From: Porphyromonadaceae bacterium UBA7141
GTDB lineage: Bacteria > Bacteroidota > Bacteroidia > Bacteroidales > Muribaculaceae
Length of the DNA stretch: 25,203 bases
Assembly: GCA_002491945.1 (NCBI GenBank)
Contig: DKWX01000048.1
Location: forward strand, 20,117-45,319
Reading direction: 5' to 3'
The notes below the pieces were generated by a model, which ran no database searches, was not told the origin of the DNA, and saw only the letters and a list, made by a program, of their open reading frames with translations. A program made the translations under genes and the position numbers. This document shows positions 1 to 7,965 of the stretch, piece after piece (positions within the stretch are counted from its first letter, which is position 1; each line of letters opens with the position of its first letter).

Positions 1-70
1 CATAATCAGACATCGGGTGACTGCGTCAAGGCAGTCACCCGATGTCTGATTATGACCCGATGTCTGATTA
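1..70. repeat. Perfect 54-bp palindrome plus direct repeat
   Basis: Positions 1-24 and 31-54 are exact reverse complements separated by a six-base loop (25-30), giving a 24-bp hairpin. The last 16 bases of interest (acccgatgtctgatta, 37-52) are repeated immediately at 55-70. The structure starts at the first base of the window, so it may extend further left. It is not followed by a T-run on either visible side, so a simple intrinsic terminator is not obvious. It could be a REP-type palindrome or part of a repeat array whose other end lies outside the window. Confidence 0.8.
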
Positions 71-302
71 AGGGAAGAGTGTCTGCATCAGGTTTTGACC
101 TGTCATTCCTCATCCCCAGATTCTCTCAAGAAAAATCCATGAAACTGCAGTTACTCCGAGAGTGGTTGAATCCCCCGAGAGTGTGTCCGGATTCCCGAGG
201 ATGTTTGAATCAAGGAGTCATTCACGCGAATATGATTCACGAGTGAAACCGGTCGGACTCCCCCCCAGTCTGTATTCGGATTGAAGAGAGATATATAAAG
301 CA
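71..302. other. Intergenic stretch, no supported gene
   Basis: I see no convincing gene here. A 64-codon plus-strand open frame (52-246) starts inside the palindrome and has no recognisable protein features. The stretch at about 158-225 contains degenerate repeats of the form ccgagagtg...ttgaatccc. A C7 tract lies near 260-266. The region lies beyond the tRNA terminator. Confidence 0.5.
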
Positions 303-331
303 AGAGCGATGTGACTAAGTCACATCGCTCT
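303..331 (-). terminator. Hairpin terminator after tRNA-Met
   Basis: A perfect 13-bp inverted repeat (303-315 and 319-331, three-base loop) lies directly downstream of the tRNA on the minus strand. Read on that strand it is followed by a T-rich stretch (TTGCTTTATATA). Position and shape fit an intrinsic terminator for the tRNA transcript, although the T-run is interrupted. Confidence 0.65.
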
Positions 332-336
332 CTTAG

Positions 337-408
<72 letters not shown>

Positions 409-420
409 GTATTGCGAGTG

Positions 421-451
421 CAAAGTTAGTACATAAATCCGCGTTTCGCAA
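421..451 (-). promoter_or_regulatory. Bacteroidetes-type promoter for tRNA-Met
   Basis: On the minus strand, TAACTTTG (428 to 421) matches the Bacteroidetes -7 consensus TAnnTTTG. A TTG sits about 20 bases upstream (near 449-451), matching the expected -33 element. Transcription would start a few bases before the tRNA 5' end at 408. Confidence 0.65.
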
Positions 452-532
452 GTTTTTCAGGAATAAATTTCAGTTAATAAAAGTTAAATAGATGTTGTAT
501 GCAGATAATCAAGCACTTATTCGGACTATTAT

Positions 533-592
533 TTTGGGGCGGATTGAAGCCTTGTAGAGGCTTGTCAGTGGAAGAAAAGAAATTGCCCCAAA
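533..592. other. Nested inverted repeat upstream of tetR
   Basis: The 409-870 gap holds the tRNA promoter, this structure and the tetR leader, but no supported gene. Outer arms tttggggc (533-540) and gccccaaa (585-592) enclose an inner hairpin aagcct/aggctt (547-552 and 558-563). The two together would fold into a two-tier stem of about 60 nt. It ends about 50 bp before the tetR -7 box. Function unknown; a small RNA or an upstream regulatory site are both possible. Confidence 0.35.
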
Positions 593-642
593 AAAATCTG
601 CACAAAAAAGAAATATATGTGTAAGGAATCCAAAAAAATCAG

Positions 643-650
643 TAAATTTG
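643..650 (+). promoter_or_regulatory. TAnnTTTG box upstream of tetR operon
   Basis: TAAATTTG followed by C matches the Bacteroidetes -7 consensus and faces the tetR gene, which starts 220 bp downstream. No clear TTG is visible at -33. A start near 657 would leave a leader of about 215 nt and place the perfect inverted repeat at 653-682 on the transcription start. Confidence 0.5.
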
Positions 651-652
651 CA

Positions 653-682
653 GATTGAGGAGGTTTGTTGTCTTTCTCAATC
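653..682. promoter_or_regulatory. Inverted repeat at tetR start site, possible operator
   Basis: gattgag (653-659) and ctcaatc (676-682) are exact reverse complements with 16 bases between them, three bases after the -7 box. TetR-family proteins usually bind palindromes overlapping their own promoters, so this is a candidate autoregulatory operator. A 5'-end RNA hairpin is an equal alternative. Confidence 0.35.
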
Positions 683-870
683 CATTGAAACGCGGTCAGA
701 TTGCAGCCGGGATTAAATCGGATTCGACTTATATTCGGGAGTGTGGGTCGTGACATACGGCGCGCTGAAGAGATAAGCCCCGGGGTGGTTGGCTGCATTT
801 CGTAAGCAATGGATGAAAAAGATGACATCCTTGACGGAGAAACTTACGTAAAAGAAAATCGCAAACGCCT

Positions 871-1455
871 ATGGTGTCGAAAACGAGAGATAAATTCATA
901 GAAGTGGCGCGTCAGCTCTTCGCTCGTAAGGGGGTGGAGAATACCACCATGAATGACATAGCATCCGCTTCCGACAAAGGAAGACGCACCATCTACACTT
1001 ACTTCAAGAACAAGCGTGATATCTACAATGCTGTCGTGGAGAGTGAGTCGGACAAGCTGCTGGTAAATCTCCGGCTGATTGTGGCGCGTCAGGTGCCTGC
1101 AGAAGATAAGCTGCGGGAATACGTGGCGGTGCGATTGGAGACTATGCGTGAAATCGTGTCGCGCAACGGGTCGCTGCGCGCCGGATTCTTCCGCGATGTG
1201 CGCAAGGTAGACCGCGCGCGCAAGCTGATATCACAAAAAGAAATCGCATTATTGCGTGAGATTCTTGAAGAGGGGATGGCCAATGATGAGTTTCGAATCA
1301 AAGACGCAGGTCATACGGCAGTTATCATCACGCACATGATACACGGACTTGACGTAACCTACATCCGCGACTCATTGTCGGACAAGGGAATTGACCAGGA
1401 GATGCTGGCTGAATACTTTTCCAATCTTCTACTCGAGGGATTGATGAAGAGATGA
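871..1455 (+). CDS. TetR/AcrR-family transcriptional regulator
   Basis: This 194-residue protein has the N-terminal helix-turn-helix of TetR regulators at about residues 5-50: a helix with ARQLFARKGVENTTMNDIA, then DKGRRTIYTYFKNKRDIY, where the aromatic-rich recognition helix and following lysines are typical. The C-terminal ligand-binding half is variable, as usual, and gives no ligand. The start at 871 fits the family N-terminus. A second, out-of-frame small open frame (809-901) overlaps it. The gene leads a co-directional run with a ketoacyl-ACP synthase III and FabG, with 85 bp before the next start, so a role in sensing acyl-ACP/CoA or a lipid signal and controlling these genes is inferred. 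Confidence 0.88.
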   Translation: MVSKTRDKFIEVARQLFARKGVENTTMNDIASASDKGRRTIYTYFKNKRDIYNAVVESESDKLLVNLRLIVARQVPAEDKLREYVAVRLETMREIVSRNGSLRAGFFRDVRKVDRARKLISQKEIALLREILEEGMANDEFRIKDAGHTAVIITHMIHGLDVTYIRDSLSDKGIDQEMLAEYFSNLLLEGLMKR

Positions 1456-1540
1456 CCTTGTCGCACCGCGAGAGGCGGGCGCAGGCCGGCGATGCAAAAA
1501 GGAAACAACAAAGAGTACAAAAAATCCAACAGAAGAGAAT

Positions 1541-2485
1541 ATGTACATAAATGCCACAGGATATTACATACCGGAAGGAAGAGTCGACAACGCTCACTTT
1601 CTTGAGGTCAACGGGCTGACGGCAGACTGGATTGAACAGCGGACCGGCATACAGACCCGCAGTCATGCCGGAGAATGCGAAGACAGCGACATGATGGGGC
1701 TGGAGGCCATAGAGAACGCGTTGCCTCGTCTTCCATACGACATCAAGGATGTCGACCTTATCGTGGCCGCTTCCTACAGTGTGCTCGACACTGTGGGGAC
1801 GATGGCTCATGTCGCACAGCGTCGCTACGATATAAAGGGGGCCAAGGCGCTTTACTGTTCGGCCGCATGCTCGTCGTTTATCAACGGGCTGGAAGTGGTA
1901 GAGGGATATTTCGCTTCAGGCAAGGCTACGAAAGCCCTTGTGATATGCAGCGAGCATAATACATACTACAGCAACGAAGCTGACCCGAAGAGCGGACATC
2001 TCTGGGGTGATGCGGCAGTGGCATGGTTTGTCAGCAAGGAGCGTCAGAGCGACTCTGATATCGAGGTGGTGGAAATATTCACCGAGGGACTTGGAAATGT
2101 AGGCAAAGGTCCGGAGGGTGTGCGCCTGCGTCCGAAAGAAGGTGGCATCACTATGCCCGACGGGCGTGACGTGTTTATCCACGCATGCCGCTATATGGTA
2201 TATGCCCTCAGAAATGTGCTTGCCCGCCAGAATATAGGCACCGATGCCCTGCGCCACCTCATCTGTCATCAGGCCAACAAGCGCATCGTGGCCCAGGTGG
2301 CCCATCAGCTCGACCTGCCGATGGAAAGATTCATCAACAATATCGAAGAGCTTGGAAATACGGGTTCGGCATCCGCTCCGCTGGTGCTGTCGCAGAATCT
2401 CGACCGGTTCGACTCGGGCGACCTGGCGGCGCTGATGGTGTTCGGCGGAGGCTATAGCTGCGGGTCGATGCTGTTGCGCTTCTGA
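1541..2485 (+). CDS. 3-oxoacyl-ACP synthase III (FabH-like)
   Basis: The 314-residue protein has the KAS III thiolase fold signatures: a catalytic cysteine in SAACSSF (Cys110), a histidine in ICHQANKRI (His243), and an asparagine in ELGNTGSASAP (Asn273), forming the Cys-His-Asn triad. GHLWGDAAVAW (about 152-162) and the C-terminal GGGYSCGSMLLRF are also characteristic. The family condenses acyl-CoA with malonyl-ACP in the cytosol. It is slightly shorter than E. coli FabH. An A-rich leader precedes the ATG. Its neighbours, a TetR regulator upstream and FabG downstream, suggest a dedicated acyl-chain initiation module. Sequence alone does not show whether this is the housekeeping FabH or a paralogue with other acyl specificity. 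Confidence 0.88.
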   Translation: MYINATGYYIPEGRVDNAHFLEVNGLTADWIEQRTGIQTRSHAGECEDSDMMGLEAIENALPRLPYDIKDVDLIVAASYSVLDTVGTMAHVAQRRYDIKGAKALYCSAACSSFINGLEVVEGYFASGKATKALVICSEHNTYYSNEADPKSGHLWGDAAVAWFVSKERQSDSDIEVVEIFTEGLGNVGKGPEGVRLRPKEGGITMPDGRDVFIHACRYMVYALRNVLARQNIGTDALRHLICHQANKRIVAQVAHQLDLPMERFINNIEELGNTGSASAPLVLSQNLDRFDSGDLAALMVFGGGYSCGSMLLRF

Positions 2486-2490
2486 CAGAC

Positions 2491-2524
2491 TGCGGCTTCC
2501 GTTGTCAGGACTTCGGAAGCCGCA
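2491..2524 (+). other. Intercistronic hairpin between KAS III gene and fabG
   Basis: tgcggcttccg (2491-2501) and cggaagccgca (2514-2524) form a perfect 11-bp stem with a 12-base loop just after the KAS III stop codon. No T-run follows, so it is more likely an mRNA-stabilising or partial-termination hairpin than a full terminator. An A-rich leader for fabG follows. Confidence 0.55.
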
Positions 2525-2619
2525 CGGCAGTGATGTCGGCAGAATCCGGACAGCAGTCGTGAAAAAAATAACATAAAGACAACAACCGAAAAATACCAAA
2601 TAAAAAACAAACTACAGTT

Positions 2620-3366
2620 ATGAAACTTCTTGAAGGTAAGGTGGCCCTCATCACAGGTGCCGCACGCGGCATAGGCAAAGGCCTTGCCCTGAAATTCGCA
2701 TCCGAGGGCGCCGACATAGCCTTCACCGATTTGGTGATTGATGAGAACGGCGAGCAGACCGTAAAAGAGATAGAGGCGTTCGGAGTGAAATGCAAGGCTT
2801 ATGCCAGCAACGCAGCCGACTTCGTACAGACAGAGCAGGTGGTGGCCGAGGTGAAAAATGACTTTGGCAAGATCGACATCCTCGTCAACAACGCAGGTAT
2901 TACCAAAGACGGCCTGATGATGCGCATGAGCGAGGCACAGTGGGATGCGGTAATTGCAGTCAACCTCAAATCCGCATTCAACTTCATCCACGCCGTGCTT
3001 CCGATCATGATGCGTCAGAAATCCGGCTCAATCATCAATATGGCATCCGTAGTTGGTGTGCATGGCAACGCCGGCCAGGCAAACTATGCTGCATCAAAGG
3101 CCGGTCTGATAGCTCTGGCCAAGAGTATAGCCCAGGAAGTGGGCTCGCGCGGCATACGGGCCAATGCCATAGCCCCCGGCTTCATCGAGACAGCCATGAC
3201 AGCGGCATTGCCCGAGGATGTGCGCAAAGAGTGGGTAGGCAAAATCCCCTTGCGTCGCGGCGGTCAGGTAGAGGATATCGCCAATGTGGCCACATTCCTT
3301 GCCTCCGACATGTCAAGCTACGTCTCCGGTCAGGTGATCCAGGTGGACGGCGGCATGAATATGTAA
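2620..3366 (+). CDS. fabG: 3-oxoacyl-ACP reductase FabG
   Basis: This is a 248-residue classical short-chain dehydrogenase. It has the cofactor motif TGAARGIG (12-19), NNAG (90-93), the active-site asparagine in VNLKSAF (Asn115), and Ser143, Tyr156 and Lys160 in ASVVG...YAASK. The PG motif (APGFIETAM) and the C-terminal VIQVDGGMNM are typical of FabG, which reduces 3-oxoacyl-ACP with NADPH in fatty acid elongation. Length matches the family. The start lies after a strongly A-rich leader (about 2560-2619), the usual Bacteroidetes translation signal. Position behind the KAS III gene supports an acyl-ACP substrate; other SDR substrates cannot be excluded from sequence. Confidence 0.9.
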   Translation: MKLLEGKVALITGAARGIGKGLALKFASEGADIAFTDLVIDENGEQTVKEIEAFGVKCKAYASNAADFVQTEQVVAEVKNDFGKIDILVNNAGITKDGLMMRMSEAQWDAVIAVNLKSAFNFIHAVLPIMMRQKSGSIINMASVVGVHGNAGQANYAASKAGLIALAKSIAQEVGSRGIRANAIAPGFIETAMTAALPEDVRKEWVGKIPLRRGGQVEDIANVATFLASDMSSYVSGQVIQVDGGMNM

Positions 3367-3473
3367 TAAATCAGCTGTAAGGTACCCGGCCGGTCCGTGC
3401 GACACCTCGTCTCTGCAGATGCGGAGGGTGGCGCCGGGCCGGTCGTTGCCATAAATTCATGAAAGAGCATGAA

Positions 3474-4208
3474 ATGAGAAAATATGCAATCATATTGGCC
3501 GGGGGCTCCGGCACGCGTGCCGGAGGTGATATGCCGAAGCAGTTTCGTCAGATTTGCGGACGCCCGCTTGTGTGGTGGGCCATGAAGGCGTTCCGCGATG
3601 CGGATGCCGACATGGAGATAGTGCTGGTGGTGCATCCGGGTTTCTTCGACGACTGGCAGATTCTTTGCGATGCAATGCCGGAATACGAAAGAATTCCCTA
3701 TACGCTATGTTGTGGCGGCCGCACGCGTGCGGAGTCGGTAAGCAACGGACTGCTCACAGTGGCCGGACTGCTTGGCGACGCACCTGCCGGGGAGGCGATG
3801 GTGATGGTGCACGACGGAGCGCGTCCGCTCGTGAGTGCCGGCATGATACGCCGTGGGATGGATGCCTTTTGTGTCAGTGGGGCAGGAGTGATACCGGTCA
3901 TGCCCGCAGTCAATTCGCTGCGACAGCTCGCCGCCCCGTCGGTGTCTCTTGCAGAGGCCGAAAGTCATACGGTCAACCGGGCGTTATATGTAGAGGTGCA
4001 GACTCCGCAGATATTCCCCTACAGATTGCTATGTGACTGCTATAAATCGGCATCGGATCTGTCGGCCTATACGGATGACGCTTCGGTAGTGGAGAGTGCC
4101 GGTCATCATGTCAGACTATATGAAGGGGAGTCTGCCAATATAAAAGTGACCCATCCCGACGACTTCATCATTGCGGAGGCATTGCTGAGGGCGCGGGCAG
4201 GAGAGTAA
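3474..4208 (+). CDS. ispD: 2-C-methyl-D-erythritol 4-phosphate cytidylyltransferase
   Basis: IspD transfers CMP from CTP to methylerythritol phosphate in the non-mevalonate isoprenoid pathway. The N-terminal nucleotide-binding signature IILAGGSGTRAGGDMPKQF is clear. GGRTRAESVSNGL, MVMVHDGARPLVS, VQTPQIFPY, and TDDASVVE with NIKVTHPDDF follow in the family order. An in-frame ATG lies upstream at 3459. I prefer 3474 because it gives the family-like start MRKYAIILAGG and has AAAGAG six bases ahead, but 3459 is possible. The 92-bp gap after fabG contains an imperfect GC-rich hairpin (about 3385-3438). recG follows after a repeat element. Confidence 0.93.
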   Translation: MRKYAIILAGGSGTRAGGDMPKQFRQICGRPLVWWAMKAFRDADADMEIVLVVHPGFFDDWQILCDAMPEYERIPYTLCCGGRTRAESVSNGLLTVAGLLGDAPAGEAMVMVHDGARPLVSAGMIRRGMDAFCVSGAGVIPVMPAVNSLRQLAAPSVSLAEAESHTVNRALYVEVQTPQIFPYRLLCDCYKSASDLSAYTDDASVVESAGHHVRLYEGESANIKVTHPDDFIIAEALLRARAGE

Positions 4209-4283
4209 TCGCTATTGATTCCCATTCAATCGCTATTGATACTCGTTCAATCGCTATCGGTTAAATTTGAACACTTACTTATC
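4207..4283 (-). repeat. Rearranged copy of dispersed TIR repeat, with 21-bp tandem units
   Basis: Read on the minus strand it begins with the family end GATAAGTAAGTGTTCAAAT and the conserved block TTTAACCGATAG. The rest is not the usual interior but a 21-bp tandem repeat on the plus strand (4207-4227, 4228-4248, and a partial third at 4249-4269, each starting aatcgctat). It overlaps the ispD stop and ends five bases before the preferred recG ATG. Confidence 0.75.
4263..4270 (+). promoter_or_regulatory. Possible repeat-borne promoter box for recG
   Basis: TAAATTTG, inside the terminal inverted repeat, matches TAnnTTTG and faces recG, whose ATG lies about 20 bases downstream. A TTG lies upstream, but about 23 bases away, longer than the usual spacing. 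Activity is inference. Confidence 0.3.
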
Positions 4284-4287
4284 CATT

Positions 4288-6441
4288 ATGAATATGGGTA
4301 GATTTGAAGACACGGAGATAAAATTTCTCAAAGGGATAGGCGAGGCAAGGGCAAAACTCCTCGCCTCAGAGCTTGAGATAAGCGACTTCCGCGGACTATT
4401 GGAATATTATCCCTTCCGGTATGCCGACAGAAGCCGTTTCTACCGTATTGCCGAACTGCAGGGAGAGATGCCGATGGTGCAGATACGCGGGCATTTTGTC
4501 AGTTTTCTTACAGAAGGAGAAGGGGCCAGACAGCGACTGAGGGGAATATTTACAGATGGCGAGCGCATGATGGAGGCCGTGTGGTTTGCCGGAGTGCGTA
4601 AGATACGTGAGATGTACCGTACGGGAGTAGAGTATGTTCTGTTCGGGCGTCCTGCGATCTATGCCGGCGGCTGGCAGATGGCTCATCCGGAGATTGAGAG
4701 ATTTGACCCGGTCAATCCACCCTCCGGACTGCAGGGAATCTACAGCCTGACCGAAGTGATGCGCAAGCGCGGACTCTCGCAGCGTGTGCTTCAGACTGCG
4801 GTCAGACATCTGCTTGCTCATTCGCGTTTCGGGGAAGTGGCCGAGACACTGCCGCAGGCCATCGTAGAGCGGTATCATTTCCCCCCGCTGGCGCAGACTT
4901 ATGTTTCTCTTCACTTTCCCGAAGATGCCGACCTTCTGCGCCGGGCTCGCGAACGCATGAAGTTCGAAGAGCTTTTCTATCTCGAACTCCAGATACTCCG
5001 CTATTCCCGGCGGCGAAGCCGCGCCCTGCGTGGGCACGTATTCTCCACAATAGGGGAATACTTCAACCGTTATTACAGCGAGTGCATCCCATTTGAGCTT
5101 ACTGGAGCGCAGAAGCGAGTGCTGCGTGAGATTCGAGCCGACATGCGCACCGGGCGTCAGATGAATCGCCTGCTGCAGGGTGATGTGGGCAGCGGCAAGA
5201 CGATGGTGGCCTTCATGTCGATGCTGATGAGTGTCGACAACGGCTATCAGTCATGTCTCATGGCTCCTACTGAAATACTCGCCGGGCAGCATTACGAGAC
5301 AATCAGAGGATGGGCCGATGCTATCGGACTGCGCACCGCGCTGCTCACCGGCAGCACCGGGGTCCGTGCGCGTCGCGAAATCCATGAGGGGCTTTCAGAC
5401 GGCTCGATACATATCATAATCGGGACACACGCACTGCTTGAAGAAAAAGTGATGTTCCAAAACCTCGGCCTGGCCGTCATCGACGAGCAGCATAGGTTCG
5501 GAGTGGCCCAGAGGGCCAGGATGTGGAGTAAAGGCGTCATTCCGCCTCATGTTCTCGTGATGACCGCCACACCGATACCGCGCACACTGGCCATGACACT
5601 TTATGGAGATCTCGACGTGTCGGTAATCGATGAACTGCCGCCGGGACGCAAACCTATAGAGACGTGGCTGCGTTATGATACATCACGTATGGAGGTCGAC
5701 CGCCACATATGGCGCCAGCTTCGCGAGGGGCGTCAGATCTATATAGTGTATCCTCTTATCCGCGAGAACGAAAAACTCGATCTCCGCAGTCTCGAAGAGG
5801 GGTTGCAGCGGGTGAGGGAGACATTCAGCGGGGTAGAGGTGAGCTTCGTGCACGGGCAGATGAAACCCGCCGAAAAAGAATACCAGATGCAGAAATTCGT
5901 AGAAGGGAAGTCGCGTATCATGGTAGCCACGACAGTAATCGAGGTGGGAGTGAATGTGCCCAACGCTACTGTCATGGTCATAGAGAATGCCGAACGCTTC
6001 GGCCTGTCGCAGCTCCATCAGTTGCGAGGCAGGGTGGGGCGGGGAGCCGATCGCAGCTGGTGTATTCTTATGACCAAAGAGAATATAGCCTCGCCCACCC
6101 GCAAGCGCCTCAACATTATGACGCAGACCACAGATGGATTTCTTGTGAGCGAAGCCGACCTGAAACTTCGTGGTCCTGGCGACATGGAGGGCACGCAACA
6201 AAGCGGCATAGCCTTCAATCTCCGAATTGCCAATCTCGCCACCGACGGCCAGATAGTGCAGCTGGCCCGCGATACGGCCGAGGACGTGCTGGCCGGCAAC
6301 CCCGTAATCACCGGGGGCACCGCAGAGGCCGACAGCCTGCGCTCCACACCCCTCCCGCTCGATGACGCCGGCCTGCGGATACTTGCCTCCGAGCTAAGCC
6401 GGAGGTTTGAGCATGAGATTGACTGGTCGGTCATCTCGTAA
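4288..6441 (+). CDS. recG: ATP-dependent DNA helicase RecG
   Basis: RecG remodels stalled replication forks and Holliday junctions. From ATG 4288 the protein has 717 residues, close to the family length. The N-terminal wedge region opens with FLKGIGEARAKLL and a DNA-binding OB-like segment. Helicase motifs follow: Walker A GDVGSGKT (Lys304), motif II DEQH (399-402), TATPIPRTLAMTLYGDLD, and the C-terminal LHQLRGRVGRG and LRGPGDMEGTQQSG, the latter typical of RecG. The frame is open back to a TTG at 4267, but that would start inside the repeat element. ATG 4288 or 4294 is more likely. It lies in line with ispD and the following helicase gene. Confidence 0.95.
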   Translation: MNMGRFEDTEIKFLKGIGEARAKLLASELEISDFRGLLEYYPFRYADRSRFYRIAELQGEMPMVQIRGHFVSFLTEGEGARQRLRGIFTDGERMMEAVWFAGVRKIREMYRTGVEYVLFGRPAIYAGGWQMAHPEIERFDPVNPPSGLQGIYSLTEVMRKRGLSQRVLQTAVRHLLAHSRFGEVAETLPQAIVERYHFPPLAQTYVSLHFPEDADLLRRARERMKFEELFYLELQILRYSRRRSRALRGHVFSTIGEYFNRYYSECIPFELTGAQKRVLREIRADMRTGRQMNRLLQGDVGSGKTMVAFMSMLMSVDNGYQSCLMAPTEILAGQHYETIRGWADAIGLRTALLTGSTGVRARREIHEGLSDGSIHIIIGTHALLEEKVMFQNLGLAVIDEQHRFGVAQRARMWSKGVIPPHVLVMTATPIPRTLAMTLYGDLDVSVIDELPPGRKPIETWLRYDTSRMEVDRHIWRQLREGRQIYIVYPLIRENEKLDLRSLEEGLQRVRETFSGVEVSFVHGQMKPAEKEYQMQKFVEGKSRIMVATTVIEVGVNVPNATVMVIENAERFGLSQLHQLRGRVGRGADRSWCILMTKENIASPTRKRLNIMTQTTDGFLVSEADLKLRGPGDMEGTQQSGIAFNLRIANLATDGQIVQLARDTAEDVLAGNPVITGGTAEADSLRSTPLPLDDAGLRILASELSRRFEHEIDWSVIS

Positions 6442-6564
6442 AGAAAGTCAATTCAGGCAGCCGGGGATGCCTCCGCAGGATGCGCGGACAGGGCGTCTGC
6501 CGCGACGGCCGATGAAAAAAAGTTTAAACGCCTTCTTACTTAGAAATACAGAAATAGCCCCGTA

Positions 6565-7905
6565 ATGAAAGAAAAAGAGATAAGAGAACTGCTTGCTTCG
6601 CGCGAAGGAATCGCCACACTCAATCCGATGCAGGAACAAATGTTGCGCACATCTGCCGAAAAACGCGATATAATCCTGCTTTCGCCCACAGGCAGTGGCA
6701 AGACAGTGGCCTTTGGAGTGCCGCTGCTGAAGATGCTCAAAGACCCCACAGGGAGAGTGCAGGCAGTGGTGATAGCTCCGAGCCGCGAGCTGGTGACACA
6801 GATAGCCGGAGTGCTCCGTAACATCAGCGGTCCTTTCCGCGTGGTGTCGCTCTACGGCGGACACAATGTGGATGACGAGGTCAACAGCCTCAGTGTAGTA
6901 CCCGACATTATCGTGGCCACTCCCGGACGCCTGCTCGATCATATCAAGCGCCGTAATATCGACGTGCTCCCCACGCGTATTCTTGTGCTTGATGAATTTG
7001 ACAAATCGCTCGAACTCGGCTTTGAGGACGATATGGCCGCCATACTGCGGCATATGAAAAACTTAGGCCGCGTCATACTGACCTCGGCCACAGACGCCCC
7101 CTCGCTTCCCGACTTCCTGCCTGTCAGAGATCCGGCAGTGCTCGATTACCTTGAGAGCAACCGGGCGTTGCGACATCGTCTGCGTGTGCGCAGTGTCAGG
7201 AGTGACGGGCGTGACAAACTCGACACACTGCTCCGGCTGCTACGTTCCATTTCAGGGGCCGAGGGCGCTGACCGCACCATAATATTTGTCAATCACCGCG
7301 AAAGCGCCGAACGTGTGGCCGAATTTCTACGCAAGGCCGGCGCGGCATGTGTGCTTTATCACGGCGCCCTCGATCAGCGCCGGCGCGAATCGGCTCTGCA
7401 GGCATTTAACTCAGGCGCACGTCCGATACTCGTGGCCACAGATCTCGCAGCCCGCGGTCTGGATATCGAGGGGGTGAGAAACGTGGTGCACTATCATCTG
7501 CCACTTACCCCCGCAGCCTACACCCACCGCAACGGCCGCACAGCCCGCGTGGCCAGCGAAGGGGACGTATATCTTCTGCTCGGCCCCGATGAAGAACTCC
7601 GGGAATACATGGAAGTAGATTCCCCTTACGCCCTGACAGAGGGCGTGGAAGGGAATCTGAAATCTCCCGACGAGGTGCTCTGCATCTCAGCCGGCCGGCG
7701 CGAAAAACTGTCGCGAGGCGACATATTGGGGTATATAGTCAAAGAATGCGGCGTCGATGCGAGCGAAGTAGGGAAGATAGCAGTCTTCGACCATTACAGC
7801 CTTGTGACACTGCGCCGAACGGTGGCCCCGGCCGTGATAGAGGCCTCACGACAGAAAAAAATCAAAGGGGAGAAACGCCGCATAGGGTATCTTGATGCAG
7901 TGTGA
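6565..7905 (+). CDS. DEAD-box family RNA helicase with DEFD motif
   Basis: This 446-residue superfamily-2 helicase has motif I SPTGSGKT (40-47), Ia APSREL (71-76), Ib TPGR, motif II DEFD at 143-146 in place of DEAD, motif III SAT, motif V TDLAARGLDI, and motif VI HRNGRTAR. The final 70 residues (GDILGYIVKECGVDASEVGKIAVFDH...) resemble the DbpA-type C-terminal RNA-binding domain, which suggests work on rRNA or ribosome assembly. The exact RNA partner is not known from sequence. The start at 6565 leaves a 123-bp gap after recG containing a short motif, gatgaaaaaaagtttaaac, that recurs in other intergenic regions here. No strong terminator follows. Confidence 0.9.
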   Translation: MKEKEIRELLASREGIATLNPMQEQMLRTSAEKRDIILLSPTGSGKTVAFGVPLLKMLKDPTGRVQAVVIAPSRELVTQIAGVLRNISGPFRVVSLYGGHNVDDEVNSLSVVPDIIVATPGRLLDHIKRRNIDVLPTRILVLDEFDKSLELGFEDDMAAILRHMKNLGRVILTSATDAPSLPDFLPVRDPAVLDYLESNRALRHRLRVRSVRSDGRDKLDTLLRLLRSISGAEGADRTIIFVNHRESAERVAEFLRKAGAACVLYHGALDQRRRESALQAFNSGARPILVATDLAARGLDIEGVRNVVHYHLPLTPAAYTHRNGRTARVASEGDVYLLLGPDEELREYMEVDSPYALTEGVEGNLKSPDEVLCISAGRREKLSRGDILGYIVKECGVDASEVGKIAVFDHYSLVTLRRTVAPAVIEASRQKKIKGEKRRIGYLDAV

Positions 7906-7965
7906 ACCGGGAGTAATCCGACATCCGTAGAGAGTCGTCGGCCCCGATGCTTCAGCCGGAGAGAA

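Noticed and set aside
52..246. 64-codon plus-strand frame after the palindrome
   Set aside because: It starts inside the palindrome, crosses degenerate repeats and has no protein-like features.
1916..2599. 227-codon minus-strand frame over the KAS III gene
   Set aside because: It is a shadow of the coding strand; the sense protein has all catalytic residues.
4267..4287. TTG start at 4267 for recG
   Set aside because: It would place the first seven codons in the repeat end, and ATG 4288 gives a family-like N-terminus.
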